From Yponomeuta sedellus (lineage: Eukaryota; Arthropoda; Insecta; Lepidoptera; Yponomeutidae), in assembly GCA_934045075.1 (NCBI GenBank), contig OW203738.1, positions 7,920,868 to 7,984,867 on the forward strand: a stretch of DNA of 64,000 nt, in the 5' to 3' direction. The translations under genes and the position numbers were made by a program. The notes beneath the pieces were generated by a model that worked only from the letters and a program-made list of their open reading frames with translations, had not been told where the DNA came from and ran no database searches. Numbering within the stretch: the stretch's first letter is position 1; each line of letters opens with the position of its first letter. Below, piece by piece: positions 8,265-19,859 of this stretch.

Positions 8265-8830
8265 TGAAAAGTACAAGAAGTGTGTATGCAGGGGATAATG
8301 CTGATGAAGGCAAAGAGGTTTGACTGGATCATGGCAAGTGGCAAGCATTGGTCTCTGCCCACCTCTCAGGGACAGGGGGTGAGTTTGTGTAAGTATGGAG
8401 GTCAGTGAAACTAACACAAACTAGGACTACTTCGGCCGTATGCGGCGCTGAACGGCGAGTGTTTTCGTTCGTTTATGGCTGGTATATTAGTATATAGGTA
8501 TATATATTGAGTGTGTGAGTGGAAGTGTGTTTGGGTTGTGTCATATGGCTGTGGCTTATGTCATGTGGCTGGTATATTGAGTGTATATATATTGAGTGTG
8601 TGAGTGGATAGAGATGTGAGTGAAAAGCTGGTGATCCACGTCCCAGGCGGACGATAAAAAGAGGGACGAGGGGAAGATAAAAAGTACCCGGAACCGGCGT
8701 GCGTGCATGCTACTACTTATGAACGTTGATGAAGCGAAGATGATCACTCAGGATTTTGGCAAAGGGCAGTCCCTGGCCTCTGCTTACCCCTTTGGGATAC
8801 AGGCGTGAGGTGATGTATGTTAGGACCAGG
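8265..8830 (+). mobile_element. LINE H fragments with a GTGTGAGTG-rich insertion
   Basis: 8320-8400 and 8600-8830 match the 3' part of LINE H (AAGATAAAAAGTAC, GTGCGTGCATGC, GAACGTTGATGAAGCGAAG, CAGGCGTGAGGT). Between them (about 8460-8600) a low-complexity stretch repeats TGGCTGGTATATTGAGTGTA and TATTGAGTGTGTGAGTGGA. See the minus-strand copy at 62880-63260 for the encoded protein. Confidence 0.6.
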
Positions 8831-8859
8831 CGTGGAAATGATAGAAATGAGGCACTGTT

Positions 8860-9000
8860 CAGATATTAATCCAGAGTTTAATATCTGAGCCACCTTCAGG
8901 GCCAAACTGTAGTGGAGAAGAAGGCAGCGAAGAAACTCCACTCTAACCATCGTGTCTCAAACACTCTTATTAAAAATTGTAAACATTTATTCACTTAATT
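8860..9000 (-). mobile_element. Family I retroposon 3' end
   Basis: Complement of GAGTTTCTTCGCTGCCTTCT, TCTCCACTACAGTTTGGCCC and GAAGG; the plus-strand relatives at 10606-10720 and 44040-44215 end in GTTGAAATAAAATT. A SINE or LINE tail. Confidence 0.5.
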
Positions 9001-9329
9001 AATCTAATATTCCAAGATTATATACAAAGCTAAACTTCACCATTTGTATCTCTATCCCGAACTGTCAAAAAAGAAACGCGGCGACTTTTGGCATCGTTCA
9101 AAAACAATCTTTACGATGCGTTCATAAAATTATATCATTACTTGTCAATGACAATCAGCAAATTATAGGAAACATTTAGGTAGGATATCACATGGCTACA
9201 TAGATAGAATGATAATCACAAAAGAAAATTCTTCCATGTATGTATGGCTGGTATATCTTTAGCAGGGTCGAGTCTCATAAAACCACAATTCGTAGTTCTT
9301 TATGACAATTCGAGGTATATTGTAGCGTA

Positions 9330-9465
9330 ACGTAGGACGTCCTGTGACCAGATGTAACGACGACATTCGCAAAGCGGTGGGCAGTGACTGCACGAGAAAA
9401 GCCGAAGATCGGGCTCAGTCTTGGGAGAGGTCTATATCCAGCAGTGGTCTGACACTAGCTGACTA
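9330..9465 (+). mobile_element. Diverged LINE 3' end, K-like
   Basis: Contains GTAGGACGTCCTGTGACCAG, then AAAGCCGAAGATCGGGCTCA and TATCCAGCAGTGGTCTGACA, matching the layout of the LINE K 3' terminus with many changes. Confidence 0.5.
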
Positions 9466-9789
9466 TGATCATGTTAAGGTACTTTACGTAGCAGAATCTA
9501 CTTATTAATCTGTGGGTTAATCGAAATGTCTTAGTAAACCATGAATTGTAGCTCTATGAAACAGGCCCTGAACGCAGCGTTATACGAGTATTGTCTAGTG
9601 AAAAGGAGATTCTTACAAGCACAGACAAAAATATTTCAATGAGCGACTACTGTAGAAGAAAATGGATTTTTATTTCTAAGAATAGTAGGTAAACTGTAAA
9701 CCGTGATAAGATCAATCCCGTTTCTTTCCTTATGTATAAACATGAAAATATTAAGACATACTTTATAAAGATATACTATATTAAGACAT

Positions 9790-10606
9790 ACTATATAAAA
9801 AGGACAACAGACCTGAAAACTACTTCGTGCGCATACCATGCCTACGCACAAGCCTGGCTCCGTTACGGAATAATGCTTTGGGGAAATAGTACAGATGCTA
9901 ATAAGCTTTTTACCCTTCAGAAGAAGTGTATACGAATTCTTGCGAATATAGATTCAATGACGAGCTGTAGAAAATTCTTTATTCAATACGAAATCCTAAC
10001 TGTAACATCGTTATACATTTTTGAACTGTGCATCTTCGTTAGAAATAACACAAAATTGTTCCCTCCACATGTAAGACCCGAAAACTTAAGACCTAAAAAA
10101 TGCTTAGCCACAAGTACAGCGAAATTAGAAATGGTCAACTCCGGTCCTCTCACAATGGCAGCAAAAGTTTTTAACTCCTTACCAACACAAATAAAAGACA
10201 TAAATAGAAATAAACTATTTAAAAATGCACTTAATAAGTACCTGGTCCAAAAATGCTATTATTCACTACATGAGTTTTTCGAGTGATTCAAATATACGTT
10301 GCCGAGGCCAACATAAATAATGTATTTTGATATTTACACTGTTTTTTGCCTAAATGTACATACATAATACTCTAACAATATTATAATATATGATGATAAT
10401 GTTTCTGCATGAAGATACTGGATAATATAGATGAATAATTTAAGGCTCAATGTTACACCTATTACGTTTAAATACTGTTGCTTTAATATGTTTTAATATT
10501 ATTGTAGTGCCCTTACAGGGTGTCATGTACCTACTTTTAAAATTACAAATACGAACTGTAATGAGACATGACAATGCAATAAATGAATATGAATATGAAT
10601 ATAAAC
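9790..10606 (+). pseudogene. LINE N fragment, reverse transcriptase C-terminal half
   Basis: One plus frame to the stop at 10284-10286 reads YAQAWLRYGIMLWGNSTDAN, LFTLQKKCIRILANID, LTVTSLYIFELCIFVRNN and ends FNSLPTQIKDINRNKLFKNA then LNKYLVQKCYYSLHEFFE, the classic C-terminus of Jockey/CR1-type ORF2 proteins. RT catalytic and endonuclease domains are absent, so the copy is 5'-truncated. A 3' UTR of about 310 bp follows and ends in a GAATAT-repeat tail at 10583-10605. The frame is unbroken over about 165 codons, suggesting a young insertion. The upstream 60 bp is a local ATTAAGACATACTATATAAA repeat and not coding. Confidence 0.8.
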
Positions 10607-10725
10607 TATACAGCTGCAAGCCTTTCTCTCCACTACACTGCGTCCCGAAGGCAGCGGCTCACATTTTACATTGTGCATTGAAATTCAGCAAACAATTATT
10701 TACGTTGAAATAAAATTGATTTGAT
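10606..10725 (+). mobile_element. Family I 3' end
   Basis: TCTCCACTACACTGCGTCCC, GAAGGCAGCGGCTCACA and GTTGAAATAAAATTGATTTG align with 44060-44215. Directly abuts the LINE N tail. Confidence 0.55.
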
Positions 10726-11047
10726 ATAGCTGGATCAAGTACCTACTCATGAAATATGGGAAAAGGTAAATTAGGTTATGGCCATCTTTGCAGCTTTAAA
10801 AACTTACCATCTTACGTAACTGTGTAGACAGCAGAGCAGAATGATTCTCTGATTGGTGGCAACTCCCTCTACTGATTAGTTAAGTTTAGAAAAACGTATT
10901 ATAATCGTGTTATAAATTATTCGAAACGACACACCATAGATAGTATTACAATTACAGTATCAGATTACAGCCATGATTAATTTTTACTCATTCGTCCGAC
11001 TCCTTAGTTACAGGAATGCACAGAACTGCTTACATAATGAACTTTTC

Positions 11048-11496
11048 AAAAAAATATTTATAAAAATAAAAGAACCCGACTGCAGTGATAACTCAACTGA
11101 AAGGGAAACAATAAGATAATTTTATTTTCAAATGCTAATGTCGAATCAGAAGAGTTCATGCTACTTTACTTGAGGGACCAACTAATATAACTTTATAAGC
11201 ATTATTTGCTCAAACTGTTGCATTTATTATTTTATATAAAATGATGCAGTCGGGACCCATTAGAGGACTTTAAACAAACAGTAATGGGTCCCAACTGCAA
11301 CATTTTATATAAAATAATAAATGCAACAGTTTGAGCAAATAATGCTTATAAAGTTATATTAGTTGGTCCCTCAAGTAAAGCAGCATGAACTCTTCTGATT
11401 CGACATTAGCATTTGAAAATAAAATTATCTTATTTTTTCCCTTTCAGTTGAGTTATCACTGCAGTCGGGTTCTTTTATTTTTATAAATATTTTTTT
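11048..11496. repeat. Foldback element with 215-bp arms
   Basis: Arms 11048-11262 and 11282-11496 are near-perfect complements with a 19-nt loop. Outer part contains ACCCGACTGCAGTGATAACT; inner part contains TGCAGTCGGGACCCATTA, so the arm itself carries two related CTGCAGTCGGG-like blocks. No coding capacity and no obvious target-site duplication. Confidence 0.85.
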
Positions 11497-11499
11497 TAT

Positions 11500-11890
11500 T
11501 TTTGACCTTTTAGTGACACAGTAAAACGATAAAATTTAAAAGTCCATCTGTTCTTTTTACATGCTTTAAATCGTTATATTATTTTATTTCCTAAATTAAT
11601 TTTAGTTTATTGCTTTATTTTCTTTTGTTCGACAATGGACATGTCTCGGCAAATCATAAATATTTTTACTGATATACTTGTTTGATATAGTCATAGGTAC
11701 CACCTGCCTGCATTAAATTTATGTCGTACGATATTTTTTAGCTAGTATAATGAATATGGTCTAATGGTGTTAAACTATCTAGAATATTTGCAAAGGAAAC
11801 GACAGATTTTTTTTTTATTATCCTTACATAAATTTTCTGTTTTTTATGTAGCATAAACGCTCCACTGCACCTAGTTATTTAATGTTAACG
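11500..11890. other. Non-coding stretch
   Basis: AT-rich; nothing recognised. Confidence 0.4.
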
Positions 11891-12345
11891 ATTGTAGGTG
11901 GGGACTGGAATAGTCACGAATTATCTCTTCGACCTGAACGGCGCTCAGCTTTCGACATCTCCAGAGTAGAATTCTTCGTGCTTGCATTGCTGGGCCCAGT
12001 CTTCGGTCTCGCTAATTACTTAGAATAATGACTTTTAAATGGCAACATAAATGGTCTGAGCCTTCAGCCGCGGCCTGTACAAAGGCGCGACAGGTTTCCT
12101 CCTAACAGCAACTTTAAGTAACTGTCGCGGCCTACGGCCGCGCTAATAGTCTCTCCATTTGGCATCAGCGTAGAGCTCAGCATTTGGAATCGCCGTGGGA
12201 GTATTCCTTTAGCCCGCTTCACAGCCTTCGGCCGTGCCGCGACCTGTATTGAGCTCGGCCTTCAACCTCGTCGCGGCAAGTTTCCTCGCACCCGCATGAT
12301 GGGGCTCGGCCTTCGGCCTGGCGTAGTTATTTAGAGTTGTGGCAT
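11890..12345. repeat. GC-rich block with repeated GGCCTTCGGCC-like motifs
   Basis: Contains GCCTTCGGCCGTGCCGCGAC, CTCGGCCTTCAACCTCGTCG, CGGCCTACGGCCGCG and CTCGGCCTTCGGCCTGGCG: short self-complementary units spaced irregularly. No long frame on either strand has recognisable protein features. Possibly a degenerate minisatellite or a remnant of a GC-rich element. Confidence 0.45.
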
Positions 12346-12349
12346 GGGC

Positions 12350-13420
12350 GTGGAGACATACAAAATCTTGGTTTTCTGAATGCCAAAATATTACCGGTAT
12401 TAAAATGAAACTATAACAAATTCATCTTGAGGTGGCCCCTAAAGCATTGAAAAATTTTACTGAATATTTAGGTGTAGATAAGCAATCTTTGGTCTCACAA
12501 GTGAACAGGAAACCTAACACAAAATCATAATCTTATTTTCGGAGAAAACGAGATAAAATTCGTTAAGATGAATAGAGCTAGAATTTTTTTAAATTTCATG
12601 GGTCCTACGATACGAGGTCACGGAGGATCCGTCTTCGGTTACCAGTGAGAGCGTTCAAATATTATTTATCATTTATTGTTTCTTCTTTGAACCCAGCTTG
12701 TCTGACTATGACCGCACAGGGGAAAAGGAGTTACATGCTACACTTTATATATTTTGTTCAGTTAGTTTTGGTCTAAGTGTCAGTAGGAAATTAATATCAG
12801 TGTTAAGAAACTAATTATTTTTTCTCAAACATGCTCGGAAATGTTTGTGTTATTACCATGAAATAAAGCCACAAAGTTTCTCTTTTATGGCTCCCGCCTC
12901 ACTTTACTGGCCTAAGCCAGTAAAGTAAGTATGAAAATCCATACTTACCCTACCGTCCGCTGCTCTAACTTTTTAAATTTACTTACTAAAATTATACTGA
13001 CCAAGGAAAAATTACATACAGCCAAACACCTACTAAGTTATGTAAGCATACTTGCAAGATTAAAAAAAAAACAATCTATGGTATAGGTTTTTGTGAGGTT
13101 AAACATGGTGCTCAAATATGTTAGTGTATTTAAAAAATAAAAAAGGCGGCAAACTAAACTATTATTTCTTAATTACCTAGTAATTATTTTAATATTAATA
13201 TTTCCTCGCATTGTTTGAGAAAAGCATTATACAATCCTCGGCCGGAACAGGGATTGCAGAACTCGTTCTAGACGGCCTCGTCTACGACTCGGCCGTCTAT
13301 CCCAAACTAGTCCAGCAATCCCTTACTTCTCGGCCTCTGCAGTAATATATTATTACCCCCTATGAGGTTGATATTTCTTAAATTAATGAGATAAACGAAT
13401 GGCGTAGAAAGAAATAAACA
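12350..13420. other. Non-coding stretch
   Basis: AT-rich. Holds a small palindrome at 12904-12928 (CTTTACTGGC and complement) and a GC-richer patch at 13235-13345 (CTCGGCCGGAACAGGGATTG). No gene seen. Confidence 0.4.
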
Positions 13421-14730
13421 CTTTATAGGCATGATTTCTTTCAGCACTTATACCATTTCTATAGACGGTTTGTTTACATGTAGAGCAAAGCTATTATGTA
13501 AATTTATATATGTACTAGAATAAATATATGCCAGCGCCATCTAGTGGCTAAAAGTGGTACTGTAGGACAGGGTTTCAGCAGACAAGAAGAGAAACGTTGT
13601 TTCAGCACGACAGCACGTACTTAGGGATCTATTTATTGAAGCAATATGAACCTTACTAAGGATTACGGATTAGTAACTACTCGCACCACAGCGCAAAGCG
13701 AGGTATATTACCTACGTCACTAGTCGTGCCAATTATTAGTGGTCAGTCAGTATTGGTCGAAGTGATTGGTCGAGTGCTCAAATACTATCCAATTTTGTTT
13801 AATATTATGTAGGGCCTTCGGACAAAACCATACCGCAATTTAGAACACAAACAGCGCCATCTGTGGTTGGGTAGAGGAACTAATGCTACAGTACTTTAAT
13901 TACTTAGAAGTGAATATTGTTTGTGTTGCGTTTGTTCTCTATTAATGCTTATTTTATGTAATCAACGACACCCGCAAAATTCTCTTTTAAATACTTTGCA
14001 CGTGTTAGGCGTAGTTAAACAAAATTATATTTTTTAATTAAATGAATGATCTAGAAGGATCAAACCACTTTATAGGAATTATTTCTTTCCGCATTTGTAC
14101 CGATTCTATAAATGGTTTGTTTACATGTAGACCAAAGCCGAAATTATGTATACACATGTATTAAAATAAATAAAATATAGCAGCGCCATCAAGTGGCTAA
14201 AAGTAGTACTTTAATTGCTTAGAAGTAAATGTTATTTTTTGTTCCGTTGGTTCTCTAATAGAGAATCTAAGATGCTGATTTTATGTAACCTACGTCATCC
14301 GCAAAATTCTGTTTTAAATATTTCACACCTGTTAGGGGTAGTTCAATAAAATTAGTATTCGAATTCAATAAACTAAATATAACAGCGCCATCTAGTGGCT
14401 CCTAGCTGTACTTTAACGAAGCTTCTTAACGAATTTTATTTTTCGTCACGGTTCTGATCGCATAATTATTATTTTATATAGCCTATGACACCCGCGCAAG
14501 GATGCCGAATCGAATGACACCTTGTTTAACAAAATCTGACCATTGGTTAAGGAGTTATGAGGGAACATAGAATCGGACATACTTACATACATACATTCAT
14601 ACATACATACATACGCACTAAACACATTACCCTCCTTTTGGGCTTCGCTGCAGTCGGGTAATAAACACATTACCCTCCTTTTGGGCTTCGCTGCAGTCGG
14701 GTAATTAAAAAATCTATATTTTAACAAAAC
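13420..14730. repeat. Diverged tandem copies of an O-family repeat
   Basis: The block TTTGTTTACATGTAGA...CAGCGCCATCTAGTGGCTAA is seen at 13460-13560 and 14105-14205, with its 3' half again at 14380-14405. The block TTACTTAGAAGTGAATATTG...CCCGCAAAATTCTCTTTTAA is seen at 13890-14035, 14205-14355 and partly at 14408-14505. The array ends with an ACAT microsatellite (14580-14612) and two direct copies of CATTACCCTCCTTTTGGGCT (14627-14704) ending in CTGCAGTCGGGTAAT. Confidence 0.6.
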
Positions 14731-14929
14731 TGTAATAATAACAAAACTCTATCCAAAAATGCCGAATTTATATTTGACAATGCGTGAGCGATATTTTCCC
14801 TAATTATTTTTATGTTAGGTATATCATGCATGACATTGCCATTTGTGGATATCTCATAATCTCATTCTAAGTTTCGCTAATCAACCAGACCCGTCCCGTT
14901 TAACTGTATAGCTATGCATGGGCATCGAT

Positions 14930-15045
14930 ATCAACCCTTGTATGCCCCCACTGCTGGGGCACGGGTCTATTCCTGCATCGCAGGTGGGTTAGGCCATACT
15001 CCACCACGGGGCCAAGGCCGGGTTGGTGGAGGTTTGTAAGGATTG
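14930..15045 (-). mobile_element. Family J SINE, 3' fragment
   Basis: Complement of the J 3' end: CCCCCACTGCTGGGGCACGG, TTAGGCCATACTCCACCACG, GGTTGGTGGAGG. Confidence 0.6.
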
Positions 15046-15422
15046 CATGAGTATCACGAGTCAAGAAATACTTTCGCTAATCAATACTGAAAATACGATT
15101 TTCAACATTGGCGTTATTTTAAGAACACTTGTTTGAGACTTAAACGTTTCCACCCAATGCCCAAAGCCTTCTGCCATTCGCTTTCGTTGCACAAGGCGAT
15201 CCTACGGGAGCAGTTGTCTCGTGCGTGAGTGCGACTTATTACTGAACATAATTCCACTATTGTTTGCCGACGGGGTCCCATATGGCGTACGTAACGTGTT
15301 TTTTTCATTCGCACACCATGCCTGTGCAGTGGTGTGAAAAGGAAAGATACAAAAGGTCTGCTCTGCAGTGGAATCAGAATACATTTCTAGATAGTCAGAG
15401 AAATCTAGGTGTACATTCGACA

Positions 15423-15490
15423 GCTGGTCAACCTTTACGTTTTTGTCGCAAAGTCGGCCGTAAAGTAAGTGAATATAGTGCAAGCGTGTA
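15423..15490 (+). mobile_element. Family M fragment
   Basis: GTCAACCTTTACGTTTTTGT, CGCAAAGTCGGCCGTAAAGT matches the end of the element at 7976-8226. The flanking 15100-15600 has overlapping frames on both strands but no recognisable protein. Confidence 0.4.
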
Positions 15491-15599
15491 ATGGTCGATG
15501 TGTTGTCGAGTTTCGAATATGAGAATACGAGTAGTGTTTCAGAAACTACAGACAATTGGATTAAATTAAACAATGCTTTATTGAAGTAAAACAACTTTG

Positions 15600-15988
15600 A
15601 CCTAAAGCGAGCTTAATAATCACATAACATTTAATATGAAATGTTCTGAGTTAATAATTATATGAAAGATAAAACGAGTACATAGGTTGTACATCTGGTA
15701 CAAATAGTCCTTTTAGTAAATAGGCTAGACGCGACTTTAACAATTATATAATGATACCTAAGTATTATTATGTTATACGATAAAAAAAAAACTTTAATGA
15801 CAAGGTGTAATTAAAAAAAACAGACACCACTGACCAATGAAAATTTGGCACTTTAGATTGAGCAACCTCTTTTTTGTTGATAGAGGCGCCATTATTTCAC
15901 ACAAGCAATATGTCTGTCAAGAACTTTAAATCCGATTTCCCCCATTAACCAAGTTTGCCCGACTTATAAATTTAATTTCCCCAAATTT
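15600..15988. other. Non-coding stretch
   Basis: AT-rich; nothing recognised. Confidence 0.4.
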
Positions 15989-15989
15989 C

Positions 15990-16028
15990 ATGATTGTAGG
16001 GTTACCAGGATGGTAACCCTACAATCAT
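15990..16028. repeat. Perfect 17-bp-armed palindrome
   Basis: ATGATTGTAGGGTTACC at 15990-16006 and its complement at 16012-16028, spacer AGGAT. Confidence 0.85.
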
Positions 16029-16459
16029 AATTTTAGCTCTGAGTTGACAAACCCAAAACCTTTCTATACAACAGTAGTTGCACTATTAGGTTGCACTGCA
16101 CGGAAACAAATTGATTTTAATGCGTTACCCGGTTCTAGAGCCAACAATGACAAATTAAGCGTGACTTGTTTTATAAGACGTTTTTTTCAACAACTTAACA
16201 TGTTACTTCTTAAAAACTGTCATAACCATTTTTGGAACATATAGTACATCAATTTCCGCTATAACGGCCGTACTTGGCAAAAAATGCGTCAAATACAAAT
16301 GACTTTATTATCATAAAAGTGTACAAAAATAGTACCTGGTCCCAAAACTAAAATATTCTGTATTATGACGTTCACTTTTTCAAAAAAAGCGCTATAAAAT
16401 AAAAATATCTTACGTTTTTCCATTCCTGGCGCTATCTAGTTAGCACCGGGTGGCGTTTA

Positions 16460-16604
16460 ACCCCCTTATTCATAATAGTCTGCCAACTTAAAGCATTGCT
16501 AATTTTCACTCTGTCCTCTTCTATTGACCTAAGTCAGAATGAAAAAGAACACTCTTTAGCAGCTGTTTTAAGTTAGCGGACCATTATGAATAAGGGGGTA
16601 AATG
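16460..16604. mobile_element. MITE, family P
   Basis: Terminal inverted repeats CCCCCTTATTCATAATAGTC and complement enclose about 100 bp with CTCTGTCCTCTTCTATTGAC and CTTTAGCAGCTGTTTTAAG. A second copy with the same internal sequence lies at 51944-52084, bounded by TA on both sides. No coding capacity. Confidence 0.75.
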
Positions 16605-16867
16605 TTTACATCATACATATATCGCGGAGGCGTCTTTCGCGATTAACACATCTTTGTTGACGTATAAGCCAATTTGACGGAGCTCCTTTAAACCGAGTCC
16701 TTAGTTTCGCGTGACTGGAGACACGAATAGCGGAAGAGGATGTTTCATCATATTAATTGGCCTCTTTTCGGGGTTTTGTTACTGGCCATCTTGCTATTTC
16801 GATACCCATTTAATTTAAATAGAGAATAGGGTGGTTTTGTCTTTTTGTTCCTCTGCTGCCTGAGTGA

Positions 16868-17110
16868 TCTTGAAACGATCAAGAAGGTTAAGCAACAAGG
16901 GCACGTTCAGTGCATGGATGGGCACGTTATACAGTTGGTACCGGCTGCCGTCTCTACGAGTAGATGCCAGTCGTTAAGGCAAGTCAGAGGCCTTAGGGCG
17001 GCTTGAAAACGTCTGACAGTAAGAACAGCAGCCAGTTGTGGAGTATGGCCTATACCTTCCTTAGGGAAGAGACCCGTGCCCATCCGTGGGGACATAATGT
17101 GTTGATAATG
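16868..17110 (+). mobile_element. Family J SINE with clear 5S-rRNA-like head
   Basis: The head reads ATCAAGAAGGTTAAGCAACA at 16879-16898 and CATGGATGGGCA at 16913-16924. GTTAAGCAAC and GGATGGG are 29 nt apart, close to the 30-nt spacing of the box A and box C promoter elements in 5S rRNA genes. The body follows: TACCGGCTGCC, GTCAGAGGCC, GTGGAGTATGGCC, GAAGAGACCCGTGCCC, GGGGACATAA. Not a functional 5S gene, since the stem I and III strands are absent. Confidence 0.6.
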
Positions 17111-17114
17111 GTGA

Positions 17115-17985
17115 CCACCATATGGAATGTGCCAATTATCGTTTTTATGACTTAAAGTTATTTATAATCGTTTTCCTTTCTATTCTACTCTTATGTTTTC
17201 TCGCTCTCACATGTCTAGGGTAGTCTTCACTCTGATCTGTAGTGATGAAGAGCTCTGGTATTGACAATGACCACCTAGTTTGGTCTAAGTAATTTATATA
17301 TTTAAAAAAGTTAAAAATAACGCGTAAGACTGTACAAAATAATAAACAATAAATTTTCAATCCAATATTTCTAATCAGTTGCATAACTGGCGTGGTGATA
17401 AGTCCCAGTCTACAAAAAAAAAAAAAACCAATGACACATATAAGTTTAAAAAAATGTGAAATCGGCCTGTCCCGTGGGAAGACAGGTCGCTATCGGCATT
17501 GGCGGTATCGTGGCCACAGTGCTATCACATCGTACGAAGATAAGGGGCGATGTACACTGGTACATTTTGTTACAGGCTAAACATAATAAATGTAATTTTA
17601 TAGTATTTTATCATACTGTTGCATAATAAGGGTTTTAGGCGAGTTTTTTTATAGTACCACACGAGTGTTATAAGACCAAGTTATGTACAGTGTCATACAC
17701 TACTTTATTCACTCTCACACTACAACACATAAAATAATATTAAAGAGAACAAACTTTGTTTAAATATTGAAAAGTTTTTTAAAATGTAAAATGTTGGCGC
17801 CAAGGCGCAAACATCGATTGCACATGCGTGTTGCGTCGCCGCGGACTCGTTTATTGAAACGTTTTTTTTTAAAAGTAGAGGTTCATCCTTCTTGGTCCAG
17901 CTGGAGGTTGTATAGTATCGTTATTTTCAAAAATAGTTATTTGTTATACAAGAGTGCAAAGTTGCTTTTTAACCGCGTGTTCAAT
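17115..17985. other. Non-coding stretch
   Basis: AT-rich with an A-run at 17413-17427 and a GC-richer patch at 17460-17580 of unknown origin. No gene seen. Confidence 0.4.
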
Positions 17986-18145
17986 TTTGATGACCGAGCA
18001 AGCGAAGGATTCTAAAATTGAATCACGAGCGCAGCGAGTGATTCAAAATTTGAATCCTGAGCGTTAGCGAGGGAATCAAAAGAGCACGATGTGAAAAATC
18101 TTTGCACTCGAGTGCAACACGTAACTTTTCATTCCACCTCAGCGA
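17985..18145. repeat. Short repeat block with GAGCG...GCGAG palindromes
   Basis: ATTGAATCACGAGCGCAGCG, AGTGATTCAAAATTTGAATC and CTGAGCGTTAGCGAGGGAAT form a chain of near-palindromes around GATTCAAAATTTGAATC. Dispersed repeats of this style are common in Lepidoptera; the family is unknown to me. Confidence 0.4.
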
Positions 18146-19635
18146 GGAAATGACTAAATGCAATAAAAAAAACATTTACAATCACAAGATAGGTACACTT
18201 TTTTAATTCACAAACTTAGTGCACACGATGTTCTAAAATCAATTTACTTAAACCTCTAGATAATAAAAACGGCTTTTCCACTCAGATATTGAAGATTAAA
18301 AATACTCTTTCCGAGATGGTGGGATGAAAATTATATTATGATACAGGTGTCCATACAAGACCTATATCATAATAAAACTTTTTTTTGTTTTTGGCCTATG
18401 CGTAATGTTTGTCATAAAAGTTTTGTTTTCAGTTTTATAATCTTTGTATTATATTATCAGAGTAAATAAATATGTTTAATGCCTCCGCGTTAATATAATA
18501 ATAAGGGAACTGTCTAACAGGATCTTTTTGACAGAAACTTACAAATGCTGGATAAAAATATCACATGATTTTGTTTATTTGTCAATCAAGTGTTCTTAAG
18601 CTATGATCTGGCTATGAGCCAGATACTATAATATGAGCTATGATGTGATCTGAGTGCTATTGGGCCCTACGACCTTACTTTATTATATACTTAGGTTCTA
18701 CTTAGGTTCTGTTGTATAGTTGTAGGTATCTTCATCCAACATAACATGTACCTACCTGCATACGTTATTTGAAATATTTTTTTTTCTTTGTTTGTGTATA
18801 TAACGTTTATAAGGTATTTGTAAGCTCACACAAGTTTAAAGACATGTTGTAGAGGAACCTTTTGCTAGATAATACTAATTTACAGTGCCTATTTTTTTTT
18901 GTGTCATTTTTTTATTATTAATTAGCTGACCCGGTGAACTTCATACCTCCTAACAGTCGATTCTTTATTTTTATTTTTTTCTCTCCGTTAGAACCATCCT
19001 CGTACTTCAAGGAATATTCTAAAAGAAGAATTAGCCAATATTCTAAAAGAGATTTGCGCTTACCAACACATTCAGCGATTCATTTTTATATTATAGTATA
19101 TTACTTCTCAGTGGGAACGTCTAAAGATGCAGTACCTACTTTATGTCTATTTGTTTTTAAATTTTATCTGTACTCGTATATGTTTGTTTACCTGGAATTA
19201 AATAAATTAAATAAATTAGTTCTAGGACTTATCTACTTTAACTTTGTCTGTGCCTGTTATGGACTAGTCTGAAATACAGTTTTATTTATTTATTAATATT
19301 TTATTAAACGGTCGCGGCTACTTATTTCCTTCCTTAACTTTTAATTCCCTACATTCTACCGCTATTAGACAGGATAACTATGTAAATGAGTATCGCGAGT
19401 CACTAAACGTTACTAATTCGTAGTAAGCCAACAGGAAAAAAAATATTTTGAATATTTGATTTGATTACAGTACTACACATCATAAAAGTCCCTTCGGGAA
19501 TCTACTTTTGCGCAGACTAGGAAGAAGTGTAACGAAAGTACCCGAAGCTATAAGTACATTCAACATGATCTTTAACCCATACGGTTAAGGTGAAGAATTG
19601 ATTGACGCAGTAGCGATACCTATTTCGCTCACGCT
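18145..19635. other. Non-coding stretch with one repeat fragment
   Basis: At 18922-18950 a fragment TTAGCTGACCCGGTGAACTT resembles the end of a common insect interspersed repeat. The plus frame at 18934-19272 across it is low-complexity and unsupported. The rest shows nothing. Confidence 0.4.
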
Positions 19636-19639
19636 AATA

Positions 19640-19800
19640 TTGCCAAACTTAGGGCGGCTTGAAAACTTCTGACAGTAAGACTAGCCATTAGTCTTGAAAG
19701 CCTCCACCGATCCGGACTTGGCCCCCATGGTGGAGTATGGCCTGTAACTTCCTCAGGGAAGAGACCCGGGCCCCTTGGTGGGGACATACTGGGTTGTTGA
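19640..19800 (+). mobile_element. Family J SINE, 3' half
   Basis: GGCGGCTTGAAAACTTCTGA, CCGGACTTGGCCCCCATGG, GTGGAGTATGGCCTG, GAAGAGACCCGGGCCCC and GTGGGGACATACTGGG match the J body. A GA-repeat (19828-19850) lies just beyond. Confidence 0.6.
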
Positions 19801-19859
19801 TGAACTATGGGCCACAGATCTTTCTTCAGACAGAGAGAGAGAGAGAAAAGGAGACAGAA

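Noticed and set aside
16868..16925. A 5S rRNA gene
   Set aside because: Only the internal promoter-like region is similar; the outer stems are absent and the sequence continues as SINE J.
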